A stretch of DNA of 64,000 bases from Streptomyces echinatus (GTDB taxonomy: Bacteria; Actinomycetota; Actinomycetes; Streptomycetales; Streptomycetaceae), in the NCBI RefSeq assembly GCF_014203595.1, contig NZ_JACHJK010000008.1, forward strand, positions 248,001 through 312,000. The letters are read 5' to 3'. A model generated the notes under the pieces. The model was not told the origin of the DNA and did no database searches. It worked only from the letters and a program-made list of their open reading frames with translations. The position numbers were made by a program, and so were the translations under genes. The stretch's first letter is position 1, and every line of letters starts with the position of its first letter. Positions 40,378 to 49,632 of the stretch are shown one piece after another.

Positions 40378-43300
40378 ATGGCGGAACAGCGGCGGCCGGG
40401 CGCGAACGGCGCGGTGACACCCGAGCATGTGCTCGTGGTCTTCCCGGGGTACTACCGCTCGTGGGCGGCGTGGATCGCGCAGTGCCTGGAACGGCACGGC
40501 CATCGGACCACACTGCAGCGCTGGGACCCGCCGCGCGAGGTGGCGCTGGAGGACTCGCTCGACGATCTGCTGCTGGCCAGCGGAAGGGTGCTGCTGGTCC
40601 TCAACGACTGGTTCTTCGAGCTGGGCCCGCGCCCGCCGGGCGAGTGGAACGACGCGCTGCGCGGCTTCGTCGCCGCACACGCCGACCGGTTCGCCGCGGT
40701 CAACCTCACCAACCGGCCGCTGCTGCCCGCGACGGCCGTCCTGGAACCGGCCAGCCTGTGGGCGCTGAGCGAGGAGGCCGCCGAGCAGCGGCTGCTGCGC
40801 CGGCTGGGCCTGGAGCCGCTCGCCCGCCCGCGCGCGCTGCCGGGCCGGATCCGCTTCCCGGACGAGCGCTGCGAGATCTGGGGCGAGGTGCCGCGCCGCA
40901 ACCCGCGCTTCACCGGCCGCGACGACCTGCTGGGCGAACTGCACCAGCGGCTCGCCGACGCCGAGCGCGGGGCCGCCGCCTGCACGCTCGTCGGCATGTC
41001 CGGCATCGGCAAGACACAGCTGGCCGCCGAGTACGCCCACCGGTTCAGCACCGACTACGACCTGGTGTGGTGGGTCAACAGCGACGACCGCACCATCCAG
41101 CGCGACCGCCTCGGCGAACTCGCCGTCGAACTCGGCCTGCGCATCGGCAGCGAGCCCGGCGAACGCATCCGCGCGGTCCGAAACGCCCTGCGCCGCGGCG
41201 AGCCGTACGCGAACTGGCTGCTGGTCTTCGACGGCTGGGACGACATCGAGGCCGTGTCGACCCTGCTCCCGCAGGGCACCGGGCACGTCCTGATCACCTC
41301 CCGCAACCGCGGCTGGAGCGAGCACACCGACATGCTGGACATCCCCGCCTTCCTGCGCGCGGAGTCCACCGGCTACCTGATGCGCCGCGCCCCGCACATC
41401 AGCGCACACGAGGCCGACGAGGTGGCCGCCGAGTTCGGTGACGTGCCGCTGCCGCTGGTGCAGGCCGCCTCCTGGCTCGGCGAGTCCGGCATGGAGGTGG
41501 ACGAGTACCTGCGGATGGTCCGCGAGCGGCGGCTGTCCACCGTGGACGAGCCCGTCACCGGCGAGGGCTTCCCGCAGTCCTCCCTCACCTCCTGGGCCAT
41601 ACTGCTCAACCGGCTGCGCCGCGCCCAGCCGCAGGCCATCGACGTGCTCGGCCTGTGCACCTCCTTCGCCCCCGGCCGCATCCCGCTCGGCCTCATCCGC
41701 GCCTACCCGCGCGCCGAGCTGCCCGAGGAACTGCGCTGGATGTCCACCGACCTGCCCGCCTGGACCCGGGCCCTGGACACCCTGGTGAACTACTCGGTGC
41801 TCACCCGCGAGACCCGCGGGCCGCTCGCCGCCGAGGCCGGCCCGCACCAGGAGTCGGTGCACATGCACCGGCTGGTGCACGACATCGTCTCCAAGCTGAC
41901 CAGCGACACCAGCGGCGACCTGCACCGGCGGGCGGTGCGCACCCTGCTCGCCGAGGCCGACCCGGGCAACCCCGCCGACAGCCGCAACTGGCCGCGCTAC
42001 GCCGAACTGCTGCCCCACCTGGGGCCCTCCGGCGCCCTGGAGAGCCGCCAGCCACGCGTGCAGGAGCTGGTCCTGAACTGTCTGCGCTACTGCACCCGCA
42101 GCGGCGAGTACAGCGGCGGCCTGGAACTCGCGCAGCAGGTGCGCGAGCAGTGGACCCGGTTCATGGACCCGATCGACCAGCCGATGCTCGACCTGGCCAC
42201 CCAGGAGGGCAACATGCTGCGCAACAGCGGCCGGTTCCGCGAGCTGTACGAGCTGCACCGGGGCGTGCTCAAGCAGCTGCGGGCCGCGCCCCGGCGCAAC
42301 GAGGTCGGCGAACTGCTCAGCAAGAGCGCCATCGCCTCCGGCCTGCGCTCCCTGGGCCGCTACCAGGAGGCGTACGACCTGCAGCGCGAGGTCCTCGACG
42401 GCAACGAGCGGCTCCTCGGCGCGGACGAGCCGCCCACCCTGGTCGCCCGGCACAACCTCGCCGTCACCCTGCGCATGCTGGGCCGGTACGCCGAGGCGCT
42501 CGACCTCGACCTGGAGACCCTGGCCCGCGGCGAGAGCGTGCTGCGCGCCCGGCACATCAACACCCTGCACTCCGGCAACGCGGTCACCCACAGCCTCCGG
42601 CTGCTCGGCCGCTACCGGGAGGCTCTGGCCCGGCAGGAACCGGTCGTGCGGCTCCATGTGCAGGTGCTCGGCCCACAGCACCCGCAGACCCTGGAAGCCC
42701 GCTCCCAGCTGGCCATGTGCCGGCGACGCGAGGGCGGGCACGGGCCGGACGTCGGCCCGGCCATGTCCAGCCTGCTGGACCAGCTGATCCAGCTGCACGG
42801 CCGTGAGCACTACCGCACCCTGGCGTTCCTCACCAACTACGGCAACTTCCTGCGCGAACACGGCGACCTCAGCCAGGCCCGCGACCTCATCGACGAGTCG
42901 GAGGCGGGCTACCGCTCGCTGCTCGGCCCCGCGCACCCGGTGGCCACCGGCATGCTCTCCAACACCGGGCTGGTGATGCAGGCCGCGGGCGAGCGGGCCG
43001 AGGCGCTGGCGATGTTCGAGTCCGCGCTCGCCGGTCTCACCGCGACGCTCGGCCCGGACCACCCCTGGGTGCTGGGCTGCGCCCTCAACGCGGCCGGCGC
43101 GCGGAACTTCAACGGCCGGATCGAGGACGCGGTGGAGCTGAGCCGGGACGCCCTGCGCCGGTCCCGGCACATGCTGGGGCACGAGCATCCGCTCACCCTG
43201 TCCTGCCAGGTGGCGCTCGCCGCGGACCTCAGGGCGGCGCACGAGCAGGAGGAGGCGGGCAAGCTGGAGGAGGACGCCCTGCTGTCCCTCACCCGCACCC

Positions 43301-43380
43301 TGGGCGCCCAGCACCCCCACACCCTCTCGGCCCGCCAACGGGTCCGTCCCTACTGGGACTTCGAGGCATACCTGGGCTAG
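40378..43380 (+). CDS. FxsT-like protein: TIR-like domain, NB-ARC, TPR repeats
   Basis: 1000 residues. Residues about 15-150 form a TIR-like (FxsC-type) domain (VLVVFPGYYRSWAAWIAQCL, RVLLVLNDWFF). A STAND/NB-ARC ATPase follows, with Walker A GMSGIGKT (206-213) and Walker B LLVFDGWDD (about 281-289). From about 600 to 990 there are tandem TPR units with phrases such as LLGPAHPVATGMLSNTG and LGPDHPWVLGCALNAAG. This order matches the FxSxx-COOH system tetratricopeptide protein FxsT. The ATG at 40378 (GGGAGCAGGGAG upstream) is preferred to 40291: the 29 upstream codons include TTA, ATT, AGA and GTT, unlike this gene. Last gene of the block. Confidence 0.88.
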   Translation: MAEQRRPGANGAVTPEHVLVVFPGYYRSWAAWIAQCLERHGHRTTLQRWDPPREVALEDSLDDLLLASGRVLLVLNDWFFELGPRPPGEWNDALRGFVAAHADRFAAVNLTNRPLLPATAVLEPASLWALSEEAAEQRLLRRLGLEPLARPRALPGRIRFPDERCEIWGEVPRRNPRFTGRDDLLGELHQRLADAERGAAACTLVGMSGIGKTQLAAEYAHRFSTDYDLVWWVNSDDRTIQRDRLGELAVELGLRIGSEPGERIRAVRNALRRGEPYANWLLVFDGWDDIEAVSTLLPQGTGHVLITSRNRGWSEHTDMLDIPAFLRAESTGYLMRRAPHISAHEADEVAAEFGDVPLPLVQAASWLGESGMEVDEYLRMVRERRLSTVDEPVTGEGFPQSSLTSWAILLNRLRRAQPQAIDVLGLCTSFAPGRIPLGLIRAYPRAELPEELRWMSTDLPAWTRALDTLVNYSVLTRETRGPLAAEAGPHQESVHMHRLVHDIVSKLTSDTSGDLHRRAVRTLLAEADPGNPADSRNWPRYAELLPHLGPSGALESRQPRVQELVLNCLRYCTRSGEYSGGLELAQQVREQWTRFMDPIDQPMLDLATQEGNMLRNSGRFRELYELHRGVLKQLRAAPRRNEVGELLSKSAIASGLRSLGRYQEAYDLQREVLDGNERLLGADEPPTLVARHNLAVTLRMLGRYAEALDLDLETLARGESVLRARHINTLHSGNAVTHSLRLLGRYREALARQEPVVRLHVQVLGPQHPQTLEARSQLAMCRRREGGHGPDVGPAMSSLLDQLIQLHGREHYRTLAFLTNYGNFLREHGDLSQARDLIDESEAGYRSLLGPAHPVATGMLSNTGLVMQAAGERAEALAMFESALAGLTATLGPDHPWVLGCALNAAGARNFNGRIEDAVELSRDALRRSRHMLGHEHPLTLSCQVALAADLRAAHEQEEAGKLEEDALLSLTRTLGAQHPHTLSARQRVRPYWDFEAYLG

Positions 43381-43391
43381 GGCACCCCGAA

Positions 43392-43432
43392 GGGGCTGCC
43401 CTCAGGGGCGCGGGGAACTGCGCGACCAGCCC
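43392..43432. repeat. Streptomyces dispersed palindromic repeat
   Basis: GGGGCTGCCCTCAGGGGCGC continuing through GGGGAACTGCGCGACCAGCCCC. I recognise this as the abundant intergenic repeat found many times in Streptomyces chromosomes, typically near 3' ends of genes, with self-complementary ends GGGGCTG/CAGCCCC. Confidence 0.7.
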
Positions 43433-43482
43433 CCACGCACCCGCACCCGCGCACGCCGCCGAGCCACCCCACGGACAGCCGA

Positions 43483-43520
43483 AGGGCCCGGCACCGAGCG
43501 CAAACTCGGCACCGGGCCCT
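43483..43520. terminator. Bidirectional terminator between fxsT-like gene and kgd
   Basis: AGGGCCCGG/CCGGGCCCT outer stem and an inner CCGAG/CTCGG stem separated by a 2-bp mismatch, with a 6-nt loop. Confidence 0.75.
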
Positions 43521-43544
43521 GCTGTTCGGCGAACCGCCGGAGGC

Positions 43545-46500
43545 CTACGCCTCGAAGACCTCACGCATCAGCTGCTCCTGCTCCGCCTGGTGACGCTTCG
43601 CGGAGCCCACCGCCGGGGACGAACCGTGCGGACGCGAGATGCGCCGCAGCCGCTCGCCGGCCGGGATGTCGGCGCCGACCGCCAGGTCCAGGTGGTCGAT
43701 CAGGTTGAGCGCGATGAACGGCCAGGCACCCTGGTTCGCCGGCTCCTCCTGCGTCCACAGGTACTTCTCGGCGTTCGGGTACTTGTTGACCTCCGCCTGG
43801 AGCTCGTCACCCGGCAGCGGGTACAGACGCTCGATGCGGATGATCGCCGTGTCCGTGACACCGCGCTTCTGCCGCTCGGCCTCCAGGTCGTAGTAGACCT
43901 TGCCGGCGCAGAAGACGACCTTGCGGACCGCGGCCGGGTCGACCGTGCTGTCGCCGATGACCGGACGGAACTGCCCGCTCGTGAACTCCTCCGCCTTCGA
44001 CGCCGCGGCCTTCAGGCGCAGCATCGACTTCGGGGTGAAGACGACCAGCGGCTTGTGGTGCGGGTTGTGCACCTGCCACCGCAGGAGGTGGAAGTAGTTC
44101 GACGGCGAGGTCGGCATCGCGACCGTCATGTTGTTCTGCGCGCACAGCTGGAGGAACCGCTCCGGGCGGGCCGAGGAGTGGTCCGGGCCCTGGCCCTCGT
44201 AGCCGTGCGGCAGCAGCAGGGTGACGCCGGAGGTCTGGCCCCACTTCTGCTCGGCCGAGGAGATGAACTCGTCCACGACCGTCTGGGCGCCGTTGACGAA
44301 GTCGCCGAACTGCGCCTCCCACATCACGAGCGCGTCCGGGCGGGCCAGCGAGTAGCCGTACTCGAAGCCCATCGCCGCGTACTCGGACAGCAGGGAGTTG
44401 TAGACGGTCAGCCGTGCCTGGTCCTCGGAGAGGTACTGCAGCGGGGTGTACTCCTCGCCGGTCTCCCGGTCGATCAGCACCGCGTGGCGCTGGCCGAAGG
44501 TGCCGCGCTGGGAGTCCTGGCCCGCCAGGCGGACCGGGGTGCCCTCCAGCAGCAGGGAGCCGACGGCGAGGGTCTCGCCCATGCCCCAGTCGATCGTGCC
44601 GTCCTCGACCATCGACGCACGGCGCTGCAGCTGCGGCTGCAGACGCGGGTGGACGGTGATGTGGTCGGGCACGTTGACCTGGGACTCGGCGATCCGCTTG
44701 ACGACCTCGGCGGAGATCGCCGTCGGGACCGCGACCGGGAAGCCGTCCTGCGGGGCCTGGGCGTCACCGGCGGCCGGCTGCGAGGTGGCCTCGCGGACCT
44801 CGGTGAAGACCTTCTCCAGCTGGCCCTGGTAGTCCTGCAGGGCCTGCTCGGCCTCTTCCAGGGTGATGTCGCCGCGACCGATCAGGGACTCGGTGTAGAG
44901 CTTGCGCACCGAGCGCTTCTTGTCGATCAGGTCGTACATCAGCGGCTGGGTGAAGGCCGGGTTGTCCGACTCGTTGTGACCGCGGCGGCGGTAGCAGATG
45001 AGGTCGATCACCACGTCCTTGTTGAACGCCTGGCGGAACTCGAAGGCGAGCCGCGCGACGCGCACGACGGCCTCGGGGTCGTCGCCGTTCACATGGAAGA
45101 TCGGGGCCTCGATCATGCGGGCCACGTCCGTCGCGTACATGGAGGAACGCGAGGACTCGGGGGCCGCGGTGAAGCCGACCTGGTTGTTGATGACGATGTG
45201 GACCGTGCCGCCGGTGCGGTAGCCGCGCAGCTGCGACATGTTCAGGGTCTCGGCCACCACGCCCTGGCCCGCGAAGGCCGCGTCGCCGTGGATCGCCACC
45301 GGCAGGACGGTGAAGTCCGTGCCGCCCTTGTTGATGATGTCCTGCTTGGCGCGGGCGACGCCCTCCAGGACCGGGTCGACCGCCTCCAGGTGGGAGGGGT
45401 TGGCGACCAGCGAGACCTTGATCTGCTCGCCGTCCAGGCCGGTGAAGGTGCCCTCGGCGCCCAGGTGGTACTTCACGTCGCCGGAGCCGTGCATCGACTT
45501 CGGGTCGAGGTTGCCCTCGAACTCGCGGAAGATCTGCGCGTACGACTTGCCGACGATGTTGGCGAGGACGTTCAGGCGGCCGCGGTGGGCCATGCCGATG
45601 ACGACCTCGTCCAGGCGGGACTCGGCCGCGGAGTCGATCACCGCGTCGAGCAGCGGGATGACGGACTCGCCGCCCTCCAGCGAGAACCGCTTCTGACCGA
45701 CGTACTTGGTCTGCAGGAAGGTCTCGAAGGCCTCCGCCGCGTTCAGCCGGCGCAGGATGCGCAGCTGCTCCTCGCGCTCCGGCTTGGAGTGCGGGCGCTC
45801 CACGCGGTCCTGGATCCACTTGCGCTGCTTGGGGTCCTGGATGTGCATGAACTCGATGCCGGTGGTGCGGCAGTACGAGTCGCGCAGCACGCCGAGGATG
45901 TCGCGCAGCTTCATCATCGACTTGCCGGCGAAGCCGCCGACGGCGAACTCGCGCTCCAGGTCCCACAGGGTGAGGCCGTGCTCGACGATGTCCAGGTCGG
46001 GGTGCTTGCGCTGGCGGTACTCCAGCGGGTCGGTGTCGGCCATGACGTGGCCGCGGACCCGGTAGGAGTGGATCAGCTCGAAGACGCGGGCGGCCTTGGT
46101 GACGTCGTCGTCGTGGCTGGCGTCGATGTCCCGGAGCCAGCGGACCGGCTCGTAGGGGATGCGCAGGGCCTCGAAGATGTCGTCGTAGAAGCCGTTCTCG
46201 CCCAGCAGCAGGTTCGCGACCTGGCGCAGGAACTCGCCGGAGGCGGCGCCCTGGATGACCCGGTGGTCGTAGGTCGACGTGAGCGTCATGACCTTGGAGA
46301 CGCCGAGCTTGTTCAGGGTGTCCTGGCTGGTGCCCTGGAACTCCGCCGGGTAGTCCATGGAGCCGACGCCCATGATCACGGACTGGCCGGGCATCAGACG
46401 CGGCACGGAGTGGACGGTGCCGAGGCCGCCGGGGTTGGTCAGGGAGACCGTCACGCCGGTGAAGTCGTCCATCGTCAGCTTGTTGTCGCGGGCGCGACGG

Positions 46501-47357
46501 ACGATGTCCTCGTAGGCCTGCCAGAACTCGAAGAAGTTCAGCGTCTCGGCCTTCTTGATGGCGGCCACGACGAGCTGGCGGTCACCGTTCGGCTTGACCA
46601 GGTCGATGGCCAGGCCGAGGTTGACGTGCGGCGGCTTGACGAGGGTCGGCTTGCCGTCCTTCTCGCCGAACGAGTGGTTCATCGACGGCATGGCCTTGAT
46701 GGCCTGCACCATCGCGAAGCCGATCAGGTGCGTGAAGGAGATCTTCCCGCCCCGGGCGCGCTTCAGGTGGTTGTTGATGACGATCCGGTTGTCGAACAGC
46801 AGCTTCACCGGGACCGCGCGGACCGAGGTGGCGGTCGGCAGCTCCAGCGAGGCGTTCATGTTCTTCGCGACGGCCGCGGACGGACCACGCAGCGTCACGT
46901 ACTCGGGACCCTCGGGGGCCTCCTTGGCGGGGGCGGCCTTCGCCTGGGCCTGAGCGGGCGCCTGTGCGGGCGTCGCCGGCTTGGCCGGGGCGGGGGCGGC
47001 CTTCGCCGCGGAAGCGGGGGCCGGAGCCGGCGCGGGAGCCGCGGCGGGCTTCGGGGCCGCGGGAGCCGGGGCGGCGGCCTGGGGGGCCGGGGCCGCGGGC
47101 TTGGCCTGCGGAGCCGCGGTGGTGGTCTCTGCGGCCCCCGCGGCCGCAGTACCCGCCGGAGCCGGGGTGGCAGGAGCACCTGGCTTGTAATCGGCGAAGA
47201 AGTCCCACCAGGCGCGGTCTACCGAATTCGGGTCCTGGAGGTACTGCTGATAGATCTCGTCGACGAGCCACTCGTTCGGACCGAACGCGGCAGCGGGGTT
47301 CTTCCCGGCTTGGTCGTCGGTGGAGATGCTCGAGTTACTGGGGGACTGTGGCGACAC
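43545..47357 (-). CDS. kgd: Multifunctional 2-oxoglutarate dehydrogenase/decarboxylase E1-E2 fusion
   Basis: 1270-residue actinobacterial enzyme of the TCA cycle. The N-terminal E1 peripheral motif (NEWLVDEIYQQYLQD) is followed by a long Ala/Pro linker, then an E2-type acyltransferase domain (about 115-345; YDHRVIQGA, where the classical HxxxDG Asp is Gln, as in mycobacterial Kgd). The thiamine-diphosphate E1 region follows (GDAAFAGQGVVAETLNMS, VIGMAHRGRLNVLANI, RRRGHNESDNPAFTQP) and the C-terminal transketolase-like domain ends LMREVFEA. The GTG at 47357 (VSPQSPSNS) is chosen; an in-frame GTG nine codons upstream is possible. Confidence 0.95.
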   Translation of the reverse strand: MSPQSPSNSSISTDDQAGKNPAAAFGPNEWLVDEIYQQYLQDPNSVDRAWWDFFADYKPGAPATPAPAGTAAAGAAETTTAAPQAKPAAPAPQAAAPAPAAPKPAAAPAPAPAPASAAKAAPAPAKPATPAQAPAQAQAKAAPAKEAPEGPEYVTLRGPSAAVAKNMNASLELPTATSVRAVPVKLLFDNRIVINNHLKRARGGKISFTHLIGFAMVQAIKAMPSMNHSFGEKDGKPTLVKPPHVNLGLAIDLVKPNGDRQLVVAAIKKAETLNFFEFWQAYEDIVRRARDNKLTMDDFTGVTVSLTNPGGLGTVHSVPRLMPGQSVIMGVGSMDYPAEFQGTSQDTLNKLGVSKVMTLTSTYDHRVIQGAASGEFLRQVANLLLGENGFYDDIFEALRIPYEPVRWLRDIDASHDDDVTKAARVFELIHSYRVRGHVMADTDPLEYRQRKHPDLDIVEHGLTLWDLEREFAVGGFAGKSMMKLRDILGVLRDSYCRTTGIEFMHIQDPKQRKWIQDRVERPHSKPEREEQLRILRRLNAAEAFETFLQTKYVGQKRFSLEGGESVIPLLDAVIDSAAESRLDEVVIGMAHRGRLNVLANIVGKSYAQIFREFEGNLDPKSMHGSGDVKYHLGAEGTFTGLDGEQIKVSLVANPSHLEAVDPVLEGVARAKQDIINKGGTDFTVLPVAIHGDAAFAGQGVVAETLNMSQLRGYRTGGTVHIVINNQVGFTAAPESSRSSMYATDVARMIEAPIFHVNGDDPEAVVRVARLAFEFRQAFNKDVVIDLICYRRRGHNESDNPAFTQPLMYDLIDKKRSVRKLYTESLIGRGDITLEEAEQALQDYQGQLEKVFTEVREATSQPAAGDAQAPQDGFPVAVPTAISAEVVKRIAESQVNVPDHITVHPRLQPQLQRRASMVEDGTIDWGMGETLAVGSLLLEGTPVRLAGQDSQRGTFGQRHAVLIDRETGEEYTPLQYLSEDQARLTVYNSLLSEYAAMGFEYGYSLARPDALVMWEAQFGDFVNGAQTVVDEFISSAEQKWGQTSGVTLLLPHGYEGQGPDHSSARPERFLQLCAQNNMTVAMPTSPSNYFHLLRWQVHNPHHKPLVVFTPKSMLRLKAAASKAEEFTSGQFRPVIGDSTVDPAAVRKVVFCAGKVYYDLEAERQKRGVTDTAIIRIERLYPLPGDELQAEVNKYPNAEKYLWTQEEPANQGAWPFIALNLIDHLDLAVGADIPAGERLRRISRPHGSSPAVGSAKRHQAEQEQLMREVFEA

Positions 47358-47658
47358 GGCGGCAACCGCCCTCTTCCGCTTCACAAGGTGATGGACAGCG
47401 GGAATAAAGGCTACGCCTCCAAGACCGTGAAGGTCAGGTCGGGCCCGTTCATCGTCGCGTAAGTCACATCAGAAATCTTGTTTCAGGGCTTGATATGGCG
47501 GGAAACAAGCGTGGTTCCGCGCGTGAGAGGGTGCGTCGGCCCGGGCCCGGCGCGTCCTCGTCCGAGGTGGCGCGCGGGCCTGCCCTGATCACACGTGTCC
47601 AGCTGCGCGGAACGGCAGCGACCGTCGTGGATCTTGTGCTTCCGGATCGGACTTTACG
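47358..47658. other. Region upstream of kgd, downstream of the sensor kinase
   Basis: No established gene. On the minus strand a 13-codon reading frame (47411-47452, MNGPDLTFTVLEA) could be a leader peptide upstream of kgd, but I treat it only as an observation. A long plus-strand frame here runs on antisense to the kinase and is rejected. Confidence 0.5.
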
Positions 47659-48783
47659 TCAACTTGGGACTGAAGTCAGTCCCGGGAGGGTGACGATGAT
47701 CCGGCAGCCCCGCTCGGATTCGGCCACACCGATCCGGCCGCCGTGCAGATCCACCGCCCATCGGGCGATGGCCAGGCCCAGCCCGGTGCCGCCGTCGCTG
47801 CCGGGGCCGTGCGGCCGGGTCACCGCCCCCCGGTTGAACCGCTCGAACACCCGGTGCCACTCCGACCGGGGAATGCCGGGGCCCTCGTCCAGGACCTCCA
47901 GCTCCAGCGACTCCGGCTGCGGCCCGCGCCGCGCCCTCAGCGTCACCCGGCCGTGCGGCGGGCTGTGCTTGACCGCGTTGTCGATCAGGTTGGCGACGAC
48001 CTGGTGGATGCGCTCGGGGTCCGCGTGCGCGGTCAGCTCCGGCGGCGAGACGTCGAGGTGCAGATGGACGTCCGTGCGGGTGTGGCTGCCCGAGCCGGAG
48101 GCGATGCCCGCGCGCGCCGAGGCGACCATGTTGGCCTCCTTGAGCACGCCCGAGAGGTACGGCCACACCTCGAACCGGCGCATCTTCAGCGGCACGACGC
48201 CGTTGTCCAGGCGGGACAGGTCCAGCAGGGTCTCCACCAGGCGGCCCAGCCGCTCGGTCTGCTTCAGGGCCGTCCGCATCGTCTCCTGGTCGGGCTCGGT
48301 GACCCCGTCGACGATGTTCTCCAGCACCGCGCGCAGTCCCGCGATCGGGGTGCGCAGCTCGTGCGAGACGTTCGCCACCAGCTCCTTGCGCTGGTTGTCC
48401 TGCGCCTCCAGCTCGTCCGCCATGACGTTGATCGTCTGGGCCAGGTCGCCCAGCTCGTCCCGGCGGTTCTCCTTCACCCGGCGCGTGTAGTCGCCCTGCG
48501 AGATCGACCGGGCCACCGTGTTCATCTCGTCCAGCGGCATGGTGAGCGAATGGGCCACGAACTGCGTGATCAACAGTGTGGCGATCATCGAGAAGACCGT
48601 GATGAAGCGGAGCTCCGTCTTGGTGTGCACCGCGACGATCGACAGGCCGGTGGTGATCAGCACCGCGACGACGACCAGCACACCGAGCTTGGTCTTGATC
48701 GAGAACGGGCGTACGCCGCCCCAGGGTTCCTCGCCGAGGGTCCCGGGGCTCCTCCGTGCGGCCTGGCGCCCGCCGCCGCTCAT
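47659..48783 (-). CDS. Sensor histidine kinase, HAMP type
   Basis: 374-residue membrane kinase. Two closely spaced transmembrane segments (about 31-52 and 61-80) bracket a very short outside loop, so the signal is probably sensed in or near the membrane. HAMP follows (about 78-132), then HisKA with the phospho-acceptor His141 in NVSHELRTPIAGL. The HATPase has the N box LIDNAVKHSPP and G boxes DEGPGIP and GTGLGLAIARW. It is translationally coupled to the response regulator (ATGA overlap at 48780-48783). Confidence 0.93.
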   Translation of the reverse strand: MSGGGRQAARRSPGTLGEEPWGGVRPFSIKTKLGVLVVVAVLITTGLSIVAVHTKTELRFITVFSMIATLLITQFVAHSLTMPLDEMNTVARSISQGDYTRRVKENRRDELGDLAQTINVMADELEAQDNQRKELVANVSHELRTPIAGLRAVLENIVDGVTEPDQETMRTALKQTERLGRLVETLLDLSRLDNGVVPLKMRRFEVWPYLSGVLKEANMVASARAGIASGSGSHTRTDVHLHLDVSPPELTAHADPERIHQVVANLIDNAVKHSPPHGRVTLRARRGPQPESLELEVLDEGPGIPRSEWHRVFERFNRGAVTRPHGPGSDGGTGLGLAIARWAVDLHGGRIGVAESERGCRIIVTLPGLTSVPS

Positions 48784-49520
48784 GGAGTGGGTGTCTCCAG
48801 CGCGTAGCCCACACCGTGGACGGTGCGGATCCGCTCGGCGCCGATCTTCCGGCGCAGCGCCTTGATGTGGCTGTCGACCGTGCGGGTGCCGGAGGCGTCC
48901 GCCCAGTCCCACACCTCCGCCAGCAGCTGCTCCCGGGAGAGCACCGCGCGCGGGGTGTTCGCCAGGCACACCAGCAGGTCGAACTCGGTCGGCGTCAGGT
49001 GGACGTCCTCGGACTTGACCCGCACCCGGCGCTGCGCGTGGTCGATCTCCAGCTCGCCGAGGCGCAGGATGCCGGACCGGGGCGTCGCGGCGGCGACGGC
49101 CGCCCGCTCCACCCGGCGCAGCAGCACGTGCACGCGTGCCGCCAGCTCCCGCATCGAGAACGGCTTGGTCATGTAGTCGTCGGCGCCGACACCGAGCCCG
49201 ACCAGCATGTCGGTCTCGTCGTCGCGCGCGGTGAGCATCAGCACCGGCACCGGGCGCTGGGCCTGCACACGGCGGCAGACCTCCAGCCCGTCGAAGCCGG
49301 GCAGCATGATGTCGAGGATCAGCAGATCGGGCTGCCATGCCTCGGCCGTGTCGACCGCGGCCGGACCGTCGGCCGCGGTTTGCACCAGAAATCCCTCGGC
49401 GCGGAGCCGGGCCGCGATGGCGTCGACGATCGTGGGGTCGTCCTCGACGACCAGCACCCGGCGCTGTGCGCCGGGGGTGGTCGTCGTCGCGCCGCTCTGG
49501 GAGGTGTGTGTCTGCTCCAT
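48780..49520 (-). CDS. OmpR/PhoB-family response regulator
   Basis: 246 residues. The receiver domain (about 20-135) has the acidic pair Asp27-Asp28, phospho-acceptor Asp70 (LLILDIMLPGFDG) and Lys in DDYMTKPF. The C-terminal winged helix (about 150-243) contains LTPTEFDLLVCLANTPRAVLSREQLL and RTVHGVGYAL. First gene of the two-component operon, partner of the downstream-overlapping kinase. Target genes unknown. Confidence 0.94.
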   Translation of the reverse strand: MEQTHTSQSGATTTTPGAQRRVLVVEDDPTIVDAIAARLRAEGFLVQTAADGPAAVDTAEAWQPDLLILDIMLPGFDGLEVCRRVQAQRPVPVLMLTARDDETDMLVGLGVGADDYMTKPFSMRELAARVHVLLRRVERAAVAAATPRSGILRLGELEIDHAQRRVRVKSEDVHLTPTEFDLLVCLANTPRAVLSREQLLAEVWDWADASGTRTVDSHIKALRRKIGAERIRTVHGVGYALETPTP

Positions 49521-49632
49521 CGCCCGCCCCTGTTGTTGCTTTCCGGAATCCGTGGGGTGATCCCATGTCTGCGTTTGACGCTTGAATGATCCGCGTCAGG
49601 GCAGCACATTACGGGGACTCACCGCGCTGTCG

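Noticed and set aside
43590..47462. 1290-codon plus-strand frame opposite kgd
   Set aside because: Shadow of the 2-oxoglutarate dehydrogenase gene; Val/Leu/Arg/His-rich without motifs.
47495..48490. Plus-strand 331-codon frame starting MAGNKRGSARERVRRPG
   Set aside because: Most of it lies antisense to the sensor kinase; the first 55 codons have no coding signature.
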